Shown: one piece after another, positions 8,338 to 17,326 of the stretch
Layout of the letters: each line of letters begins with the position of its first letter
Position numbering within the stretch: the stretch's first letter is position 1
Assembly (NCBI GenBank): GCA_018401935.1
Contig: JAGYJQ010000011.1
Location: 1 to 41,839 of the forward strand
DNA from: Balneolaceae bacterium
GTDB taxonomy: Bacteria > Bacteroidota > Rhodothermia > Balneolales > Balneolaceae
Direction: 5' to 3'
DNA: 41,839 bases
Notes under the pieces: generated by a model
Databases searched by the model: none
What the model was told of the DNA's origin: nothing
Seen by the model: only the letters and a program-made list of their open reading frames with translations
Translations under genes and position numbers: made by a program

Positions 8338-8365
8338 CGTTATTTTAACTCAATATAATCACTCT

Positions 8366-9073
8366 ATGGTTACTGTTTTATTATTGAATTATAAGAGAGT
8401 TGAAAACCTACCGATTATACTTGATGCACTCAAAAATCAAACCGTTGAGTGTTCTATATTCCTATGGAATAATGGCGAACAAGAGTTCACTGACCCACGC
8501 TTAGACTTGGTGATTAACTCTTCCAAGAATTTGAAATGTTGGGCAAGGTGGAGTATGGCGTCGTATGCCAACACCCCGTACATCATGTCGCATGATGATG
8601 ATTTAGTGCTTAGTTCGCCGGATAGCTTGCAAAGTTTGATTGATACTATGGAAGAAAATTATGAAGCAGGACGGGCCATTGGTTTTAATGGGGTTAAACT
8701 TGGGAAGGACTTGTCTTACTACCCCACAGAACAGCAAAAAAGCATTCGGAAGGTGGGAATTACCTTAGGAGCGAAGCATCATAAATTTCCCAAAAAAAAT
8801 ACGCGGGTAGATATATTAAAAGGCCGCTTGATATTTTTCAAAACAGCCGACCTAAAGCGGGTACCTATGCTTATTGAACCAGAGGAAGATATAGATGATA
8901 TTTTTATAAGTAGTTGCCTCGCGAAAAGAAGTAGAAAGCACCATATCGTAACCTCAGCTCTGAATGGGAAAGTCGAGGAGTTAAAAGGTGGGGTGGAACC
9001 TATGGCCCTTTCACAACAAGCAAATTGGGAAGCTTATCGAACCAACGCTGCCAAAAAATATTTTAAAAAATAA
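8366..9073 (+). CDS. Small glycosyltransferase (GT-A/GT2-like)
   Basis: From ATG 8366 the protein is 235 residues. It begins MVTVLLLNYKRVENLP, a normal GT2-type first strand, and has the acidic motif SHDDDLV in its first third. A longer open frame from 8264 overlaps the divergent gene and adds residues with no family character, so the 8366 start is preferred; no clear ribosome site is visible. The short length and lack of membrane helices suggest a soluble transferase with only the catalytic domain. It ends eight bases before the start of the Wzi-like gene, so the two are probably co-transcribed. Confidence 0.78.
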   Translation: MVTVLLLNYKRVENLPIILDALKNQTVECSIFLWNNGEQEFTDPRLDLVINSSKNLKCWARWSMASYANTPYIMSHDDDLVLSSPDSLQSLIDTMEENYEAGRAIGFNGVKLGKDLSYYPTEQQKSIRKVGITLGAKHHKFPKKNTRVDILKGRLIFFKTADLKRVPMLIEPEEDIDDIFISSCLAKRSRKHHIVTSALNGKVEELKGGVEPMALSQQANWEAYRTNAAKKYFKK

Positions 9074-9080
9074 CATCGCT

Positions 9081-10721
9081 ATGATTCTGACATCTCGTTT
9101 GATTCTGACATCTCGTTGGTCACTCGTACTTTTAGCCCTCTTTTTAGGACTCTGTTTAAAACTCCCTGCTGCAAAGGCTCAGTATATTATAGCTCCAGAG
9201 ACACAGGAGTATGATTATCTGAGGTTGATGGCTTTACAAAATCCGGATATGATTTCCCCGTTGAGTTTTTTCCCTAGTGTTGGAATGGACTATGAAATAG
9301 GAGCATCGGGTTGGGATATTTGGGAGCTAACTCAAAAGGAGACTACTCAGTTTTCGCTGATTAATCCTAGAGTTGGATATGTGCACAATTCAAAACTAAA
9401 TAGAAGCAATAATAATGGGCCGCTATGGACCGGTAAAGGGACGAATCTGTTTACCACCTTTGGTGTTCAGGGAAGAATCACCTTAGGCAAGGAAAGTTCT
9501 ATTAGTTATTCCATTCAGCCCATGCTTTATTATGCTGAAAACCGAGATTTTACCATTCCAGCACACAATCTAAACAAAAGTGAGTTTTCGTACCCATATG
9601 CAAGGTCTTTGGACTGGGTACAAAGGTATGGGAACCGTTCTATAACGGAATTTCATCTGGGACAGTCAGAGATCAAGCTATCGCATACATTTTTAGCCCT
9701 TGCCCTATCAACACAAAATATGACGTGGGGCCCTGCCTATCAGAATCAAATACTGATGAGTAGAAATGCCGGTGGCTTTCCTCATATACGATTGGGCACT
9801 AAAACCCCAGTGAAAACGCCGATTGGTCACATAGAAATTCAAGGGTTTTGGGGACGCTTACAAGAATCAGCTTACTTTGACGAAGATCCAACCAATGACA
9901 GGCGATATTTCACGGGTTTAGTTGCGGCATATCGACCTAGTTTTGCAGATGGGTTGACACTAAGCTTACATCGAGTATTGTACAGAGAATGGCAGGATGA
10001 AGATTTGGTTCTGGGTGATGCATTTGCGGCATTTACTAATTTTTCCCCGAAAAGAGATACCGATATAGGCCAGGGTAGAGTCACCAATGATTTTTATGAT
10101 CAACTTTCTTCGGTTGCCTTAGCATGGAGGTTTCCTGAGGTCGGTTTTGAGACCTATGTCGAATTTGCTAAAAATGACTTTCCTGCAAGTTTTCAAGAAT
10201 TTCTTAGGCAGCCTGATCGCCAACGAGCGTATACCTTTGGGTTCTTGAAACTATTTGATCTTAGGTATGGAAACCTAATAAGGCTATCGATTGAGACAAC
10301 TACCCTAAGTCAGAATCAAATATCATTTATTAATAATACGGGTAGTGGGGGGACCTATTACATACATGGCATAGTTAAGCAGGGTTATACTCATAATGGA
10401 CAGCTAATAGGCGCAAGCATTGGGCCGGGATCGAATAGTAACTTTATTTCCCTAGACTATTATGGTTCGGGCGGGGCTATTGGAGCCTATTTCCAACGAA
10501 CGCGATATAATGATGATTATACCATCCGAGCTTTTGTGGGTGAGCGTGAATACATCGCTGAATTCGATGTTAATTTTGGCGTTAAAGGGGTAAAGCACCT
10601 TGACAAAATTAGCCTAACCGCAGATATGTCATTTGCCTATTTAAACAACTGGTATTTTGACCCTGAGCTGAGTACTTGGAATTTTTCCCCTAGTCTACAA
10701 CTCAAGTACCGATTACAATAA
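9081..10721 (+). CDS. Capsule assembly Wzi-like outer-membrane protein
   Basis: The 546-residue protein has a signal peptide ending near PAAKAQ and then alternating aromatic beta-strands, ending SLQLKYRLQ as outer-membrane barrels do. Motifs such as NMTWGPAYQNQILMSRNAGGFPHIRLG and the following TKTPVKTPIGHIEIQGFWG fit the capsule-assembly Wzi family, which in E. coli binds capsule at the cell surface. ATG 9081 gives a good signal peptide, whereas the upstream open frame (from 8988) reads through the preceding gene. An 18-bp duplication occupies the first codons. Next to five glycosyltransferases, it suggests that this locus displays a capsule-like or outer-membrane-bound polysaccharide. Confidence 0.82.
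   Translation: MILTSRLILTSRWSLVLLALFLGLCLKLPAAKAQYIIAPETQEYDYLRLMALQNPDMISPLSFFPSVGMDYEIGASGWDIWELTQKETTQFSLINPRVGYVHNSKLNRSNNNGPLWTGKGTNLFTTFGVQGRITLGKESSISYSIQPMLYYAENRDFTIPAHNLNKSEFSYPYARSLDWVQRYGNRSITEFHLGQSEIKLSHTFLALALSTQNMTWGPAYQNQILMSRNAGGFPHIRLGTKTPVKTPIGHIEIQGFWGRLQESAYFDEDPTNDRRYFTGLVAAYRPSFADGLTLSLHRVLYREWQDEDLVLGDAFAAFTNFSPKRDTDIGQGRVTNDFYDQLSSVALAWRFPEVGFETYVEFAKNDFPASFQEFLRQPDRQRAYTFGFLKLFDLRYGNLIRLSIETTTLSQNQISFINNTGSGGTYYIHGIVKQGYTHNGQLIGASIGPGSNSNFISLDYYGSGGAIGAYFQRTRYNDDYTIRAFVGEREYIAEFDVNFGVKGVKHLDKISLTADMSFAYLNNWYFDPELSTWNFSPSLQLKYRLQ
9083..9118 (+). repeat. Tandem 18-bp duplication at the start of the Wzi-like gene
   Basis: GATTCTGACATCTCGTTT at 9083-9100 is repeated at 9101-9118 with one change in the last base. 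It duplicates the residues ILTSR at the N-terminus of the signal peptide and keeps the reading frame. Copy number could change the signal-peptide length. Confidence 0.85.
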
Positions 10722-10844
10722 GGCCTACATGCTACGTTTAAACCAGTAAAAAATATCGTCAGAGCTTCTAAAAAGTTGTATCTTTAATCCCATATACTAA
10801 CAATCTGAAAAAAAGATTGTGCAACAAACCAAATTAACAGGAAG

Positions 10845-10979
10845 ATGCTAGGATTTAAGATTGATATTTTTTGGGTTTGGCTCGGAGATGTACTCGAGTT
10901 GGGACTCTATGTAGGGTTGATATTTGTTATTTACATGATGGTTCGGCTCTGGTACGATGGGTCAAAAACTTCCGGATAA
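10845..10979 (+). CDS. Possible small membrane protein (44 residues)
   Basis: A short frame from ATG 10845 encodes 44 residues starting MLGFKIDIFWVWLGDVLE. One hydrophobic stretch lies at about 19-32, followed by a basic/polar end. AGGAAG lies immediately upstream, though closer to the ATG than is ideal. A TATCTTTA box (10779-10786) resembles the -7 element used by relatives. The last 18 bases overlap the end of the convergent CotH-like fragment. No function is recognised. The coding call rests on the single hydrophobic span and the otherwise empty gap. Confidence 0.4.
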   Translation: MLGFKIDIFWVWLGDVLELGLYVGLIFVIYMMVRLWYDGSKTSG

Positions 10980-11321
10980 TTCGCTGAGCAGTAGATAATC
11001 AAAAAAGGAATATGTGGCGATAAAGTGGGAAGAGCAGCACATCCATGTTCGAAATAATCGTTCACCAATACCGATGGATTCTATACCCATGGGTTGTTCT
11101 AAGCGTAATTCTTCGTTGATGAATACCCGTAATGTGCTCATTATTTTGGGGTCTTTGGGAATCTCCAAGCCCCTGGTATCTATGTCTAATTGGGCAATAG
11201 GAGTGTCACTTAAGGGAGGAGGTGGTTCTTCGAATGCCTGATTGGGACCAGAGCAAGTAATGCAGAAACAGAAAAGTATGATAAGGCTTCCTGCATGGTA
11301 GGCTAGTTTTTGTATGAGCAT
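10962..11321 (-). CDS. Truncated CotH-like protein or short lipoprotein of unknown function
   Basis: The frame encodes 119 residues. It has a hydrophobic signal (8-23) with Cys23 in ITCSGP, a weak lipobox, and then a Pro-rich linker. Residues 41-81, PIAQLDIDTRGLEIPKDPKI and the following stretch to PMGIE, resemble the segment that precedes the kinase core in CotH-type proteins (pattern DT.G..IP..PKI...GIE). After residue 82 the match stops and the remaining 38 residues look unrelated; the kinase core is absent in all three minus-strand frames. It overlaps the stop of the epimerase gene by 19 bases, so it may be translated by coupling. It could be a decayed gene or a genuine short protein. Confidence 0.5.
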   Translation of the reverse strand: MLIQKLAYHAGSLIILFCFCITCSGPNQAFEEPPPPLSDTPIAQLDIDTRGLEIPKDPKIMSTLRVFINEELRLEQPMGIESIGIGERLFRTWMCCSSHFIATYSFFDYLLLSELSGSF

Positions 11322-11728
11322 AATTCAATAAGTACTCCATGTGCTGATCTTGGATGTAAAAATGCCACCCATTTTCCATGGGCGCCGGATATCGGTTGAG
11401 GGTGAATAAGGTCCCACCCCAAGGTAATTAGCCGATCTAATTCACGTTGAATATCGTTGACCAAGAAAGCGGTATGATGCATGCCTTCGCCTCTTTTGTT
11501 AATGAATTTGGCGACACTAGATTCTGGGTCAAGGGGCGCTAATAACTCTATTCGGGCATTGGATGTATCAAGAAAGGCCACTTCAACACCTTGTGAATCG
11601 ACATGTTCTCGGCCATAATGCCGGGTTCCTAACAGTGTTTCATATTGTTCCAGGGCGGCATCAAGTGAAGATACAGCAATGCCTATATGATCTAATTGCC
11701 AGTTTGAAGGAATGGACATTGGGGTCAT
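11303..11728 (-). CDS. mce: Methylmalonyl-CoA epimerase
   Basis: A 141-residue protein of the vicinal-oxygen-chelate fold. It interconverts (R)- and (S)-methylmalonyl-CoA, linking propionyl-CoA breakdown with succinyl-CoA through methylmalonyl-CoA mutase. The two halves of the fold are clear: LDHIGIAVSSLDAALEQY (8-25), MHHTAFLVNDI (about 82-92) and the terminal GVLIELC with the metal-binding Glu. These match the family's metal ligands (His, His, Glu), and the length is normal. The first ATG (11728) and the one three codons later are both possible. No mutase gene is in the window. It overlaps the CotH-like gene downstream. Confidence 0.93.
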   Translation of the reverse strand: MTPMSIPSNWQLDHIGIAVSSLDAALEQYETLLGTRHYGREHVDSQGVEVAFLDTSNARIELLAPLDPESSVAKFINKRGEGMHHTAFLVNDIQRELDRLITLGWDLIHPQPISGAHGKWVAFLHPRSAHGVLIELCSYKN

Positions 11729-11792
11729 GTTGTTTTTGATCAGGTGCGTCTTATTTATTTCTACATTAATTAAATAAATAATAGATTATTTT

Positions 11793-11818
11793 ATTCAGGT
11801 ACAACATTCAGGTACAAC
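11793..11818 (+). repeat. Tandem 13-bp duplication upstream of the cyclophilin gene
   Basis: ATTCAGGTACAAC occurs twice head to tail (11793-11805 and 11806-11818), ending about 34 bases before the cyclophilin start. It lies in the AT-rich divergent region and may alter promoter or leader spacing. Confidence 0.85.
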
Positions 11819-11851
11819 ACAGTTTTCTTTAAACTAAACATTGGTAAGCAA

Positions 11852-12763
11852 ATGCGTTCTATAAGCTTAGTAAAATTATGTATAATGGCCCTTGTGGCTT
11901 ACAGTAGTCTATCCTGCACCTCCGCTGATTCTAGCACCAGCCAGGCAGAAGCTATACCCTTATTTCCGACTGAAAACCGAACCGAAGAGGTAGTGGTCAT
12001 TTCCACCTCATATGGCGATATGATTGTTCGACTCTACGATGCTACACCGGAGCATAAGAGCAATTTTTTGAAACTCACTAAAGAGGGTTTCTACGATTCA
12101 ACTACCTTCCACAGAGTCATTGAAGGATTTATGATACAGGGAGGAGACCCAAATTCTAAGGATGATAATATACGAAATGATGGCCAAGGTGGGCCAGGTT
12201 ATACCTTACCGGCGGAAATAGTGCGAGAATATATTCATAAAAAAGGAGCCTTAGCTGCGGCTAGAATGGGTAATGAAACCAACCCAGAAATGCGCTCAAG
12301 TGGATCGCAGTTTTATATTGTGCATGGGCGTGAGCGAACCGAACGAGATTTAGACCAGTTGATGGTGCAGGCCAACAATAACATTGAGCAAGGCCTGATC
12401 ACTGCCTATGTCGGTGCACCAGAAAATATAGAGGTAAAGCAGCGAATTGAACAGGCTATGATGGAAGGGAATCAAGGCATCGTAAGTGATATTATTGAAG
12501 AAATAAAACCACTTGCCACCAAAGATTTTGAGCCCATAGTATATACTCCAGAACAGCGAGAAATCTATATTAATCAAGGTGGAGTTCCGTATTTAGATGG
12601 ATTATACACTGTATTTGGAGAGGTGATTCAAGGTTTGGCGGTGGTCGACAGCATTGCACAGGCGAATAAAAGTTATGCGGATCGTCCGGTAGAAGACATT
12701 CCAATGATGCTTCGGGTTCAAACAATGACTTTAGCCCCGGACGGATCTATCATAGAGCAGTAG
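11852..12763 (+). CDS. Lipoprotein peptidyl-prolyl cis-trans isomerase (cyclophilin type)
   Basis: The protein has 303 residues and a lipoprotein signal with lipobox SLSC (Cys22), so it probably acts in the periplasm on the folding of exported proteins. The cyclophilin core begins at about 47 (VVISTSYGDMIVRLYD). It has the active-site motif FHRVIEGFMIQGGDP (86-100, including the catalytic Arg88), GSQFYIVHG (151-159), and a final LYTVFGEVIQGLAVVDSIA (247-265). Between about 162 and 245 an extra helical segment is inserted before the last strands, a feature seen in some Bacteroidota homologues. A hairpin terminator follows the gene. The reaction is confident; clients are unknown. Confidence 0.93.
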   Translation: MRSISLVKLCIMALVAYSSLSCTSADSSTSQAEAIPLFPTENRTEEVVVISTSYGDMIVRLYDATPEHKSNFLKLTKEGFYDSTTFHRVIEGFMIQGGDPNSKDDNIRNDGQGGPGYTLPAEIVREYIHKKGALAAARMGNETNPEMRSSGSQFYIVHGRERTERDLDQLMVQANNNIEQGLITAYVGAPENIEVKQRIEQAMMEGNQGIVSDIIEEIKPLATKDFEPIVYTPEQREIYINQGGVPYLDGLYTVFGEVIQGLAVVDSIAQANKSYADRPVEDIPMMLRVQTMTLAPDGSIIEQ

Positions 12764-12776
12764 ATACAGCAGGAGA

Positions 12777-12814
12777 CTGGCAATTACTTTAATTATTGCC
12801 AGTAAGAATTATTT
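12777..12814 (+). terminator. Rho-independent terminator after the cyclophilin gene
   Basis: CTGGCAAT (12777-12784) pairs perfectly with ATTGCCAG (12795-12802), followed by a T-rich tract. It lies between convergent genes; the T-rich side faces the plus strand, so it mainly serves the cyclophilin gene. Confidence 0.7.
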
Positions 12815-12833
12815 TTGCAGGTAAAAGGCAATC

Positions 12834-14606
12834 CTAGCTTTTTGATTCACGTGAAGCTTTTGCCCAAGAAAGAAAGTCCTTTGCGGATAGGCTATTAAGT
12901 ACTCTTGGTTGATCAAACTTAGCCTTACGAGCTAAGCGTACCCCGTACTGGATATCATCAATACCCTCAATACTATGCGCATCTGGGTTAACACTCGTGA
13001 AAAGACCCGTCTGCTTTGCTTTGTTACCCCAAGTCCAATCTAAGTCCAATCGCCAAGGGGATGCATTGATTTCTATAGCGGTCTGTTGCTGAGCGGCGTG
13101 TTCTATGAGCGCGTTCATATCCAACGCACTTTCTCCGCGTTTTAATAGTAACCGGCCGGTGGGGTGGCCAATCATAGTGGTAAAAGGATTTTCTATAGCC
13201 TGTTTAAACCGGTCCATCATCGCTTCGAGGGGCATATCTAACTGCTGATGCACACTCGCTACAATAAAATCAAAGCCGGCTAGTATGTCCGCTGGATAGT
13301 CCAAATCACCGTTTCCTAAAATATCCGATTCAATGCCCTTGAATATGACAAAGTCCACTCCTTCCGCTGCATAGTGGGCATTTAAGTTCTCAATTTCTTT
13401 CCATTGGGCCATCACCCGTTCTATGGATAAACCACCAGCATAACCCGCCGTCTTCGAATGATCGGTTATGCCTAAGTACTCATAGCCTCGGGCGATGCAC
13501 GCTTCCGCCATTTCCTGAATACTGTACTTACCATCACTCCAAGTGCTGTGCGCATGAATAACACCCCGGATGTGATCCTGTTGAATCAATGGCATGTGCT
13601 CATGCTCACTAAACCATTCTAGTTCACCACGATCTTCCCGAAGTTCTGGTGGAATCCAGTACAGTCCCAGATCTTTATACATACTAGATTCCTTATCGGA
13701 ACTAATTTTAGCCTCCCAATCGGTTTCTCCCTCATCATTTAGTTTAAAAAGTCCATATTCATTCAGGCTTAACCCACGTTCGCGGGCTCTGGATCTCATA
13801 GCTATATTATGCTCTTTACTGCCGGTAAAGTACATGAGAGCGGCACCAAAAGATTCTGGTTCGACGATGCGCAAATCAATCTGTCGACCTTCCCTGCTGC
13901 GTACCGAACTTTTAGTTTCACCACGACCTAGAATTTCAAGCACACGTTCATGAGAAGTAAAAGCGTCAAATATTGGGTCTATGTGTGCCTTGTCCGCTGC
14001 AATAAGAATATCAATATCACCAATAGTCTCCTTGGATCTACGCAAAGAACCAGCCACTTCAATGGCCTTTACACCGGGGAGATCCTGTAGTGATTGAATG
14101 AGTTCATGGGCAATTTCATCGGCTTCATTGAGGCGGCAACGCTCTTCAAATTGTTCCATCCATGCAATGGATTTTTTAATCTTCTCCACCGATTTAGCGC
14201 CAAGTCCAGGTAGTTCTGCTAGATCACCCCGATCAATGCACTCCTTAAGCTCTTCTAGGGTACTAATTCCAAATTGCTGGTGAATTTTCACAATATTTTT
14301 CGGCCCTAAGCCAGAAATATCCAACCACTGAATAAGGCCCACGGGCACTTTTTCCTTAAACGCTTCTAAAACCGGCATATACCCGGTTTCCACGTAAGTA
14401 TATATGTCGTTTGCAATTGATTTTCCTATCCCTTTAATATCTGTTAAGCGCTTTTCTTCAATGTATGTCCCTAGGTCCTCTTCAAATCCTCGAATGGTTT
14501 GAGAGGCACGATCAAAAGCAATCGCTTTAAACCTGTTTTCGCCCGCTAATTGCATGAGTTGATAAACTAAATCTAGCTGGTCGGCGATATCACGATTGGT
14601 TGGCAT
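12834..14606 (-). CDS. polX: PolX: DNA polymerase / 3'-5' exonuclease
   Basis: A family-X DNA polymerase of about 590 residues, implicated in gap filling during base-excision repair. The N-terminus has helix-hairpin-helix DNA-binding elements (TDIKGIGKSIANDI and the following LSGLGPKNIVKI, LPGLGAKSVEKI). The nucleotidyltransferase core shows AGSLRRSKETIGDIDIL with the metal-binding DxD. The C-terminal PHP domain (about 350-570) has HAHSTWSDGKYS, GITDHSKTAGYAGGL, ESDILGNGDLDY and SVHQQ, typical of the 3'-5' exonuclease. I start at ATG 14606; a TTG two codons earlier (14612) has a slightly better-placed purine run. It is convergent with the cyclophilin gene. Confidence 0.96.
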   Translation of the reverse strand: MPTNRDIADQLDLVYQLMQLAGENRFKAIAFDRASQTIRGFEEDLGTYIEEKRLTDIKGIGKSIANDIYTYVETGYMPVLEAFKEKVPVGLIQWLDISGLGPKNIVKIHQQFGISTLEELKECIDRGDLAELPGLGAKSVEKIKKSIAWMEQFEERCRLNEADEIAHELIQSLQDLPGVKAIEVAGSLRRSKETIGDIDILIAADKAHIDPIFDAFTSHERVLEILGRGETKSSVRSREGRQIDLRIVEPESFGAALMYFTGSKEHNIAMRSRARERGLSLNEYGLFKLNDEGETDWEAKISSDKESSMYKDLGLYWIPPELREDRGELEWFSEHEHMPLIQQDHIRGVIHAHSTWSDGKYSIQEMAEACIARGYEYLGITDHSKTAGYAGGLSIERVMAQWKEIENLNAHYAAEGVDFVIFKGIESDILGNGDLDYPADILAGFDFIVASVHQQLDMPLEAMMDRFKQAIENPFTTMIGHPTGRLLLKRGESALDMNALIEHAAQQQTAIEINASPWRLDLDWTWGNKAKQTGLFTSVNPDAHSIEGIDDIQYGVRLARKAKFDQPRVLNSLSAKDFLSWAKASRESKS

Positions 14607-14713
14607 GGGCAATAAATCTCTTTGAGTAGCTTAATAGGTTTGTGTACATTTACTAATACTCCTAAATATAAATCTTTTAGGATGGAATATCCTGTTAACC
14701 CTACCCATCAATT

Positions 14714-17278
14714 ATGTTACCACTATCCGCTGCCTCCACTACTTTTAACCTTCGCAGATCACCATTCTTTGGTTGTTTTCTAGGTATGTTGTTGCTTTTT
14801 GTTTTTCTAGCCGACACAACCAACGCTCAACCTTTCACCGCAGAACGACTTCAAAGTCCATCCGAATTTTTAGGCTACGAATTGGGCACTCAGTGGACCC
14901 CTCACTACAAAGTGATGGATTATGTGCAGCACTTAGCGGAGCACTCTGAAATGGTAGCCGCCTTTGATTATGGGACTACCTACGAAGGCCGTGAATTAGT
15001 GTATTTGGTCATTAGCTCCGAAGAAAATCAGCAGAATATGGAGGAAATAAGGAAAAATAATTTGCGACGAATTGGCTTAGAATCCGGTGAAGCCTCCGAA
15101 ACAGCCGTTCCCATTGTTTGGTTAAGCTATAATGTGCACGGCAATGAGACCTCCTCCAGTGAGGCCGCCTTATACACTATGCATGCCTTAGTCACGGAAT
15201 ACCAAGACTGGTTGATGGATGTCGTGGTCGTTATCGACCCTATGGTAAACCCAGACGGTCGTGATCGGTATGTGAACTGGAACAAAACGGTAACAGGGGC
15301 ACAAGTTAACCCCAATCATGAAGCCATGGAACATCATGAACCTTGGCCAGGTGGCAGGACCAATCACTATATGTTCGATTTAAATAGAGATTGGGCTTGG
15401 CAAACCCAGACCGAAACCCAACAGCGTATCAAAGAGTATTTGGAGTGGATGCCCATGGTTCATGTCGATTTTCATGAGCAGTATTACAACTCTCCCTATT
15501 ACTTTGCGCCAGCGGCAGAGCCGTATCATTATGCCATAACCGAATGGCAGCGAGAGCTACAGACCTTAATAGGCCAAAACCATGCTTCCTATTTTGATCA
15601 GAACAATTGGCTGTACTTTACACGTGAAGTGTTTGATTTATTTTACCCAAGTTATGGGGATACATGGCCCACTTTTAATGGGGCTATTGGGATGACTTAT
15701 GAACAAGCAGGCCACAGCTTTGCCGGTCTAGGCGTACTAACCGACGAGGGAGATACCCTAACATTGTACGATCGAATGATTCATCATGCGACATCTGGAT
15801 TATCAACCATAGAAACGGTGGTTAATCAAAAAGAACGGGTATTGGCTGAATTCCATAAGTACTTTGATACCACCCGTGAAAATGGCTCTGGAAACTATAA
15901 AACCTTTGTGGTAAAACGCAGCAGCAATCCAGACAATACCAGCCGACTCCTACGCTATTTGCTTAATCAAAAAATTGAGGTACAACAGGCGGTGAATGAA
16001 GTCCGAGCGAGTGGTTATGATTACCAGAACGGTCAGGTTGGACGAGTAACCATAGAAAAAGGCGATTATATTATACATACGTATCAGCCTCAGGGTACCT
16101 TGGTTAGAGTATTATTTGAGCCTAAACCTGAACTAGCCGATTCACTTACCTACGATATCACCGCATGGGAAGCACATTATTCCTTTGGCGTCAATGGTTA
16201 TGCCATTCAGGGACAAGTAGAAGTGGAGCCCATTGGCTTTGATACCGAATCCGAACTCACACCGGTGGTGAGTAACCCGTATGCCTATTTAGTTGAATGG
16301 ACTTCCTTTGATGATGCGCAGTTTCTGGCCTATATACTCAAACAAGGAGTTCGTGCTCGTTATTCCGAGCATTCCTTCAGTATTCAGGGGAAAAATTACA
16401 ATGCCGGCACCTTAATCATTACTCGAAACGGTAATGAATCGTTGGGAATGACTTTTGATGAAATAGTGAAAGAAGCCGCCTTGGTATATAACCGGGAATT
16501 AACACCCGTAACTACTGGATTGGTTACGCAAGGCAAAGATTTTGGCTCATCTTCGGTTCGTTTCATAGAAGCGCCAAGAGTCGGAGTGTTAGCTGGTGAA
16601 GGAACATCGGGGAATATGGTAGGACATATATGGCATTTCTTTGATCAGCAACTAAACTACCCGGTTACGATGATTCCCGTAGATGTTGCCACTCGTATGG
16701 ATTGGACTGAATTTGATGTGATTATACTGCCAAGCGGTTCCTACGGATATTCGCTAAGCGACAATCAACTCTCGGAAATCAGGGACTGGGTTCGTGGCGG
16801 TGGTAAGCTAGTTGCTGTGGACGGGGCCAACGGATTTTTAGCAGGTAAAGATGGCTTTGCGCTAACTCGAAAGAACAGGGCAGACGAAGATGAGGACAAC
16901 CCAGAAGATCGATTGCAACGTTACGCAGACGCAGAACGTAATTCTGTAGTGAACTTTAACGCGGGCGCAATTTACGCGCTTGAAATGGATCCCACACATC
17001 CCCTGGCCTTCGGTTATCAAGAGCAGTATATGTCGCTGAAGTTAGGTTCAACGGCTTATGAGTATCTAGAAAATGGGTGGAATGTTGGGGTGGTAAAAGA
17101 CGGAGCTCCAAGAAGTGGATTTGTCGGCCATAAAGCCCAGCAAATCATTCAAGAATCGTTGTCTTATGGAGTCCAGCCCATGGGTCAGGGTCAGGTGGTC
17201 TATATGATAGATAACCCATTCTTCCGAGGATTTTGGCACAACGGGAAGCTGCTAATTAGTAATGCTGTATTCTTTTAG
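14714..17278 (+). CDS. Secreted M14-family zinc carboxypeptidase with GATase1-like C-terminal domain
   Basis: An exported 854-residue metallopeptidase. The signal peptide is long (about 38 residues, ending TTNAQP). The M14 catalytic core shows the zinc ligands His142 and Glu145 (VHGNETSSSE), His254 (VDFHEQ), substrate-binding Arg in NPDGRDR and DLNRDW (about 183-226), and the general base Glu330 in MTYEQAGH. From about 628 a second region, GVLAGEGTSGNMVGH to VRGGGKLVAVDG, looks like a class I glutamine-amidotransferase-like fold without a visible catalytic Cys; it is common at the end of large Bacteroidota M14 enzymes. It probably trims peptides in the periplasm or outside the cell for nutrition. 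It stands alone on its strand. Confidence 0.93.
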   Translation: MLPLSAASTTFNLRRSPFFGCFLGMLLLFVFLADTTNAQPFTAERLQSPSEFLGYELGTQWTPHYKVMDYVQHLAEHSEMVAAFDYGTTYEGRELVYLVISSEENQQNMEEIRKNNLRRIGLESGEASETAVPIVWLSYNVHGNETSSSEAALYTMHALVTEYQDWLMDVVVVIDPMVNPDGRDRYVNWNKTVTGAQVNPNHEAMEHHEPWPGGRTNHYMFDLNRDWAWQTQTETQQRIKEYLEWMPMVHVDFHEQYYNSPYYFAPAAEPYHYAITEWQRELQTLIGQNHASYFDQNNWLYFTREVFDLFYPSYGDTWPTFNGAIGMTYEQAGHSFAGLGVLTDEGDTLTLYDRMIHHATSGLSTIETVVNQKERVLAEFHKYFDTTRENGSGNYKTFVVKRSSNPDNTSRLLRYLLNQKIEVQQAVNEVRASGYDYQNGQVGRVTIEKGDYIIHTYQPQGTLVRVLFEPKPELADSLTYDITAWEAHYSFGVNGYAIQGQVEVEPIGFDTESELTPVVSNPYAYLVEWTSFDDAQFLAYILKQGVRARYSEHSFSIQGKNYNAGTLIITRNGNESLGMTFDEIVKEAALVYNRELTPVTTGLVTQGKDFGSSSVRFIEAPRVGVLAGEGTSGNMVGHIWHFFDQQLNYPVTMIPVDVATRMDWTEFDVIILPSGSYGYSLSDNQLSEIRDWVRGGGKLVAVDGANGFLAGKDGFALTRKNRADEDEDNPEDRLQRYADAERNSVVNFNAGAIYALEMDPTHPLAFGYQEQYMSLKLGSTAYEYLENGWNVGVVKDGAPRSGFVGHKAQQIIQESLSYGVQPMGQGQVVYMIDNPFFRGFWHNGKLLISNAVFF

Positions 17279-17326
17279 TTAGACGAAAGAATACAAAAGA
17301 CATTATAATTAGAAGCTTTTTTGTAC

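Noticed and set aside
8264..8365. Upstream extension of the small glycosyltransferase
   Set aside because: It lies inside the divergent gene and the added residues do not fit the family; ATG 8366 starts the first core strand.
13594..14283. Ser-rich open frames opposite polX
   Set aside because: Antisense to a clear PolX gene; composition is typical of reverse-frame shadows.
17267..17294. Perfect 9-bp hairpin (GTATTCTTT/AAAGAATAC) at the stop of the M14 gene
   Set aside because: No T-run follows on either strand, so I do not call it a terminator, although it may help end transcripts between the convergent genes.
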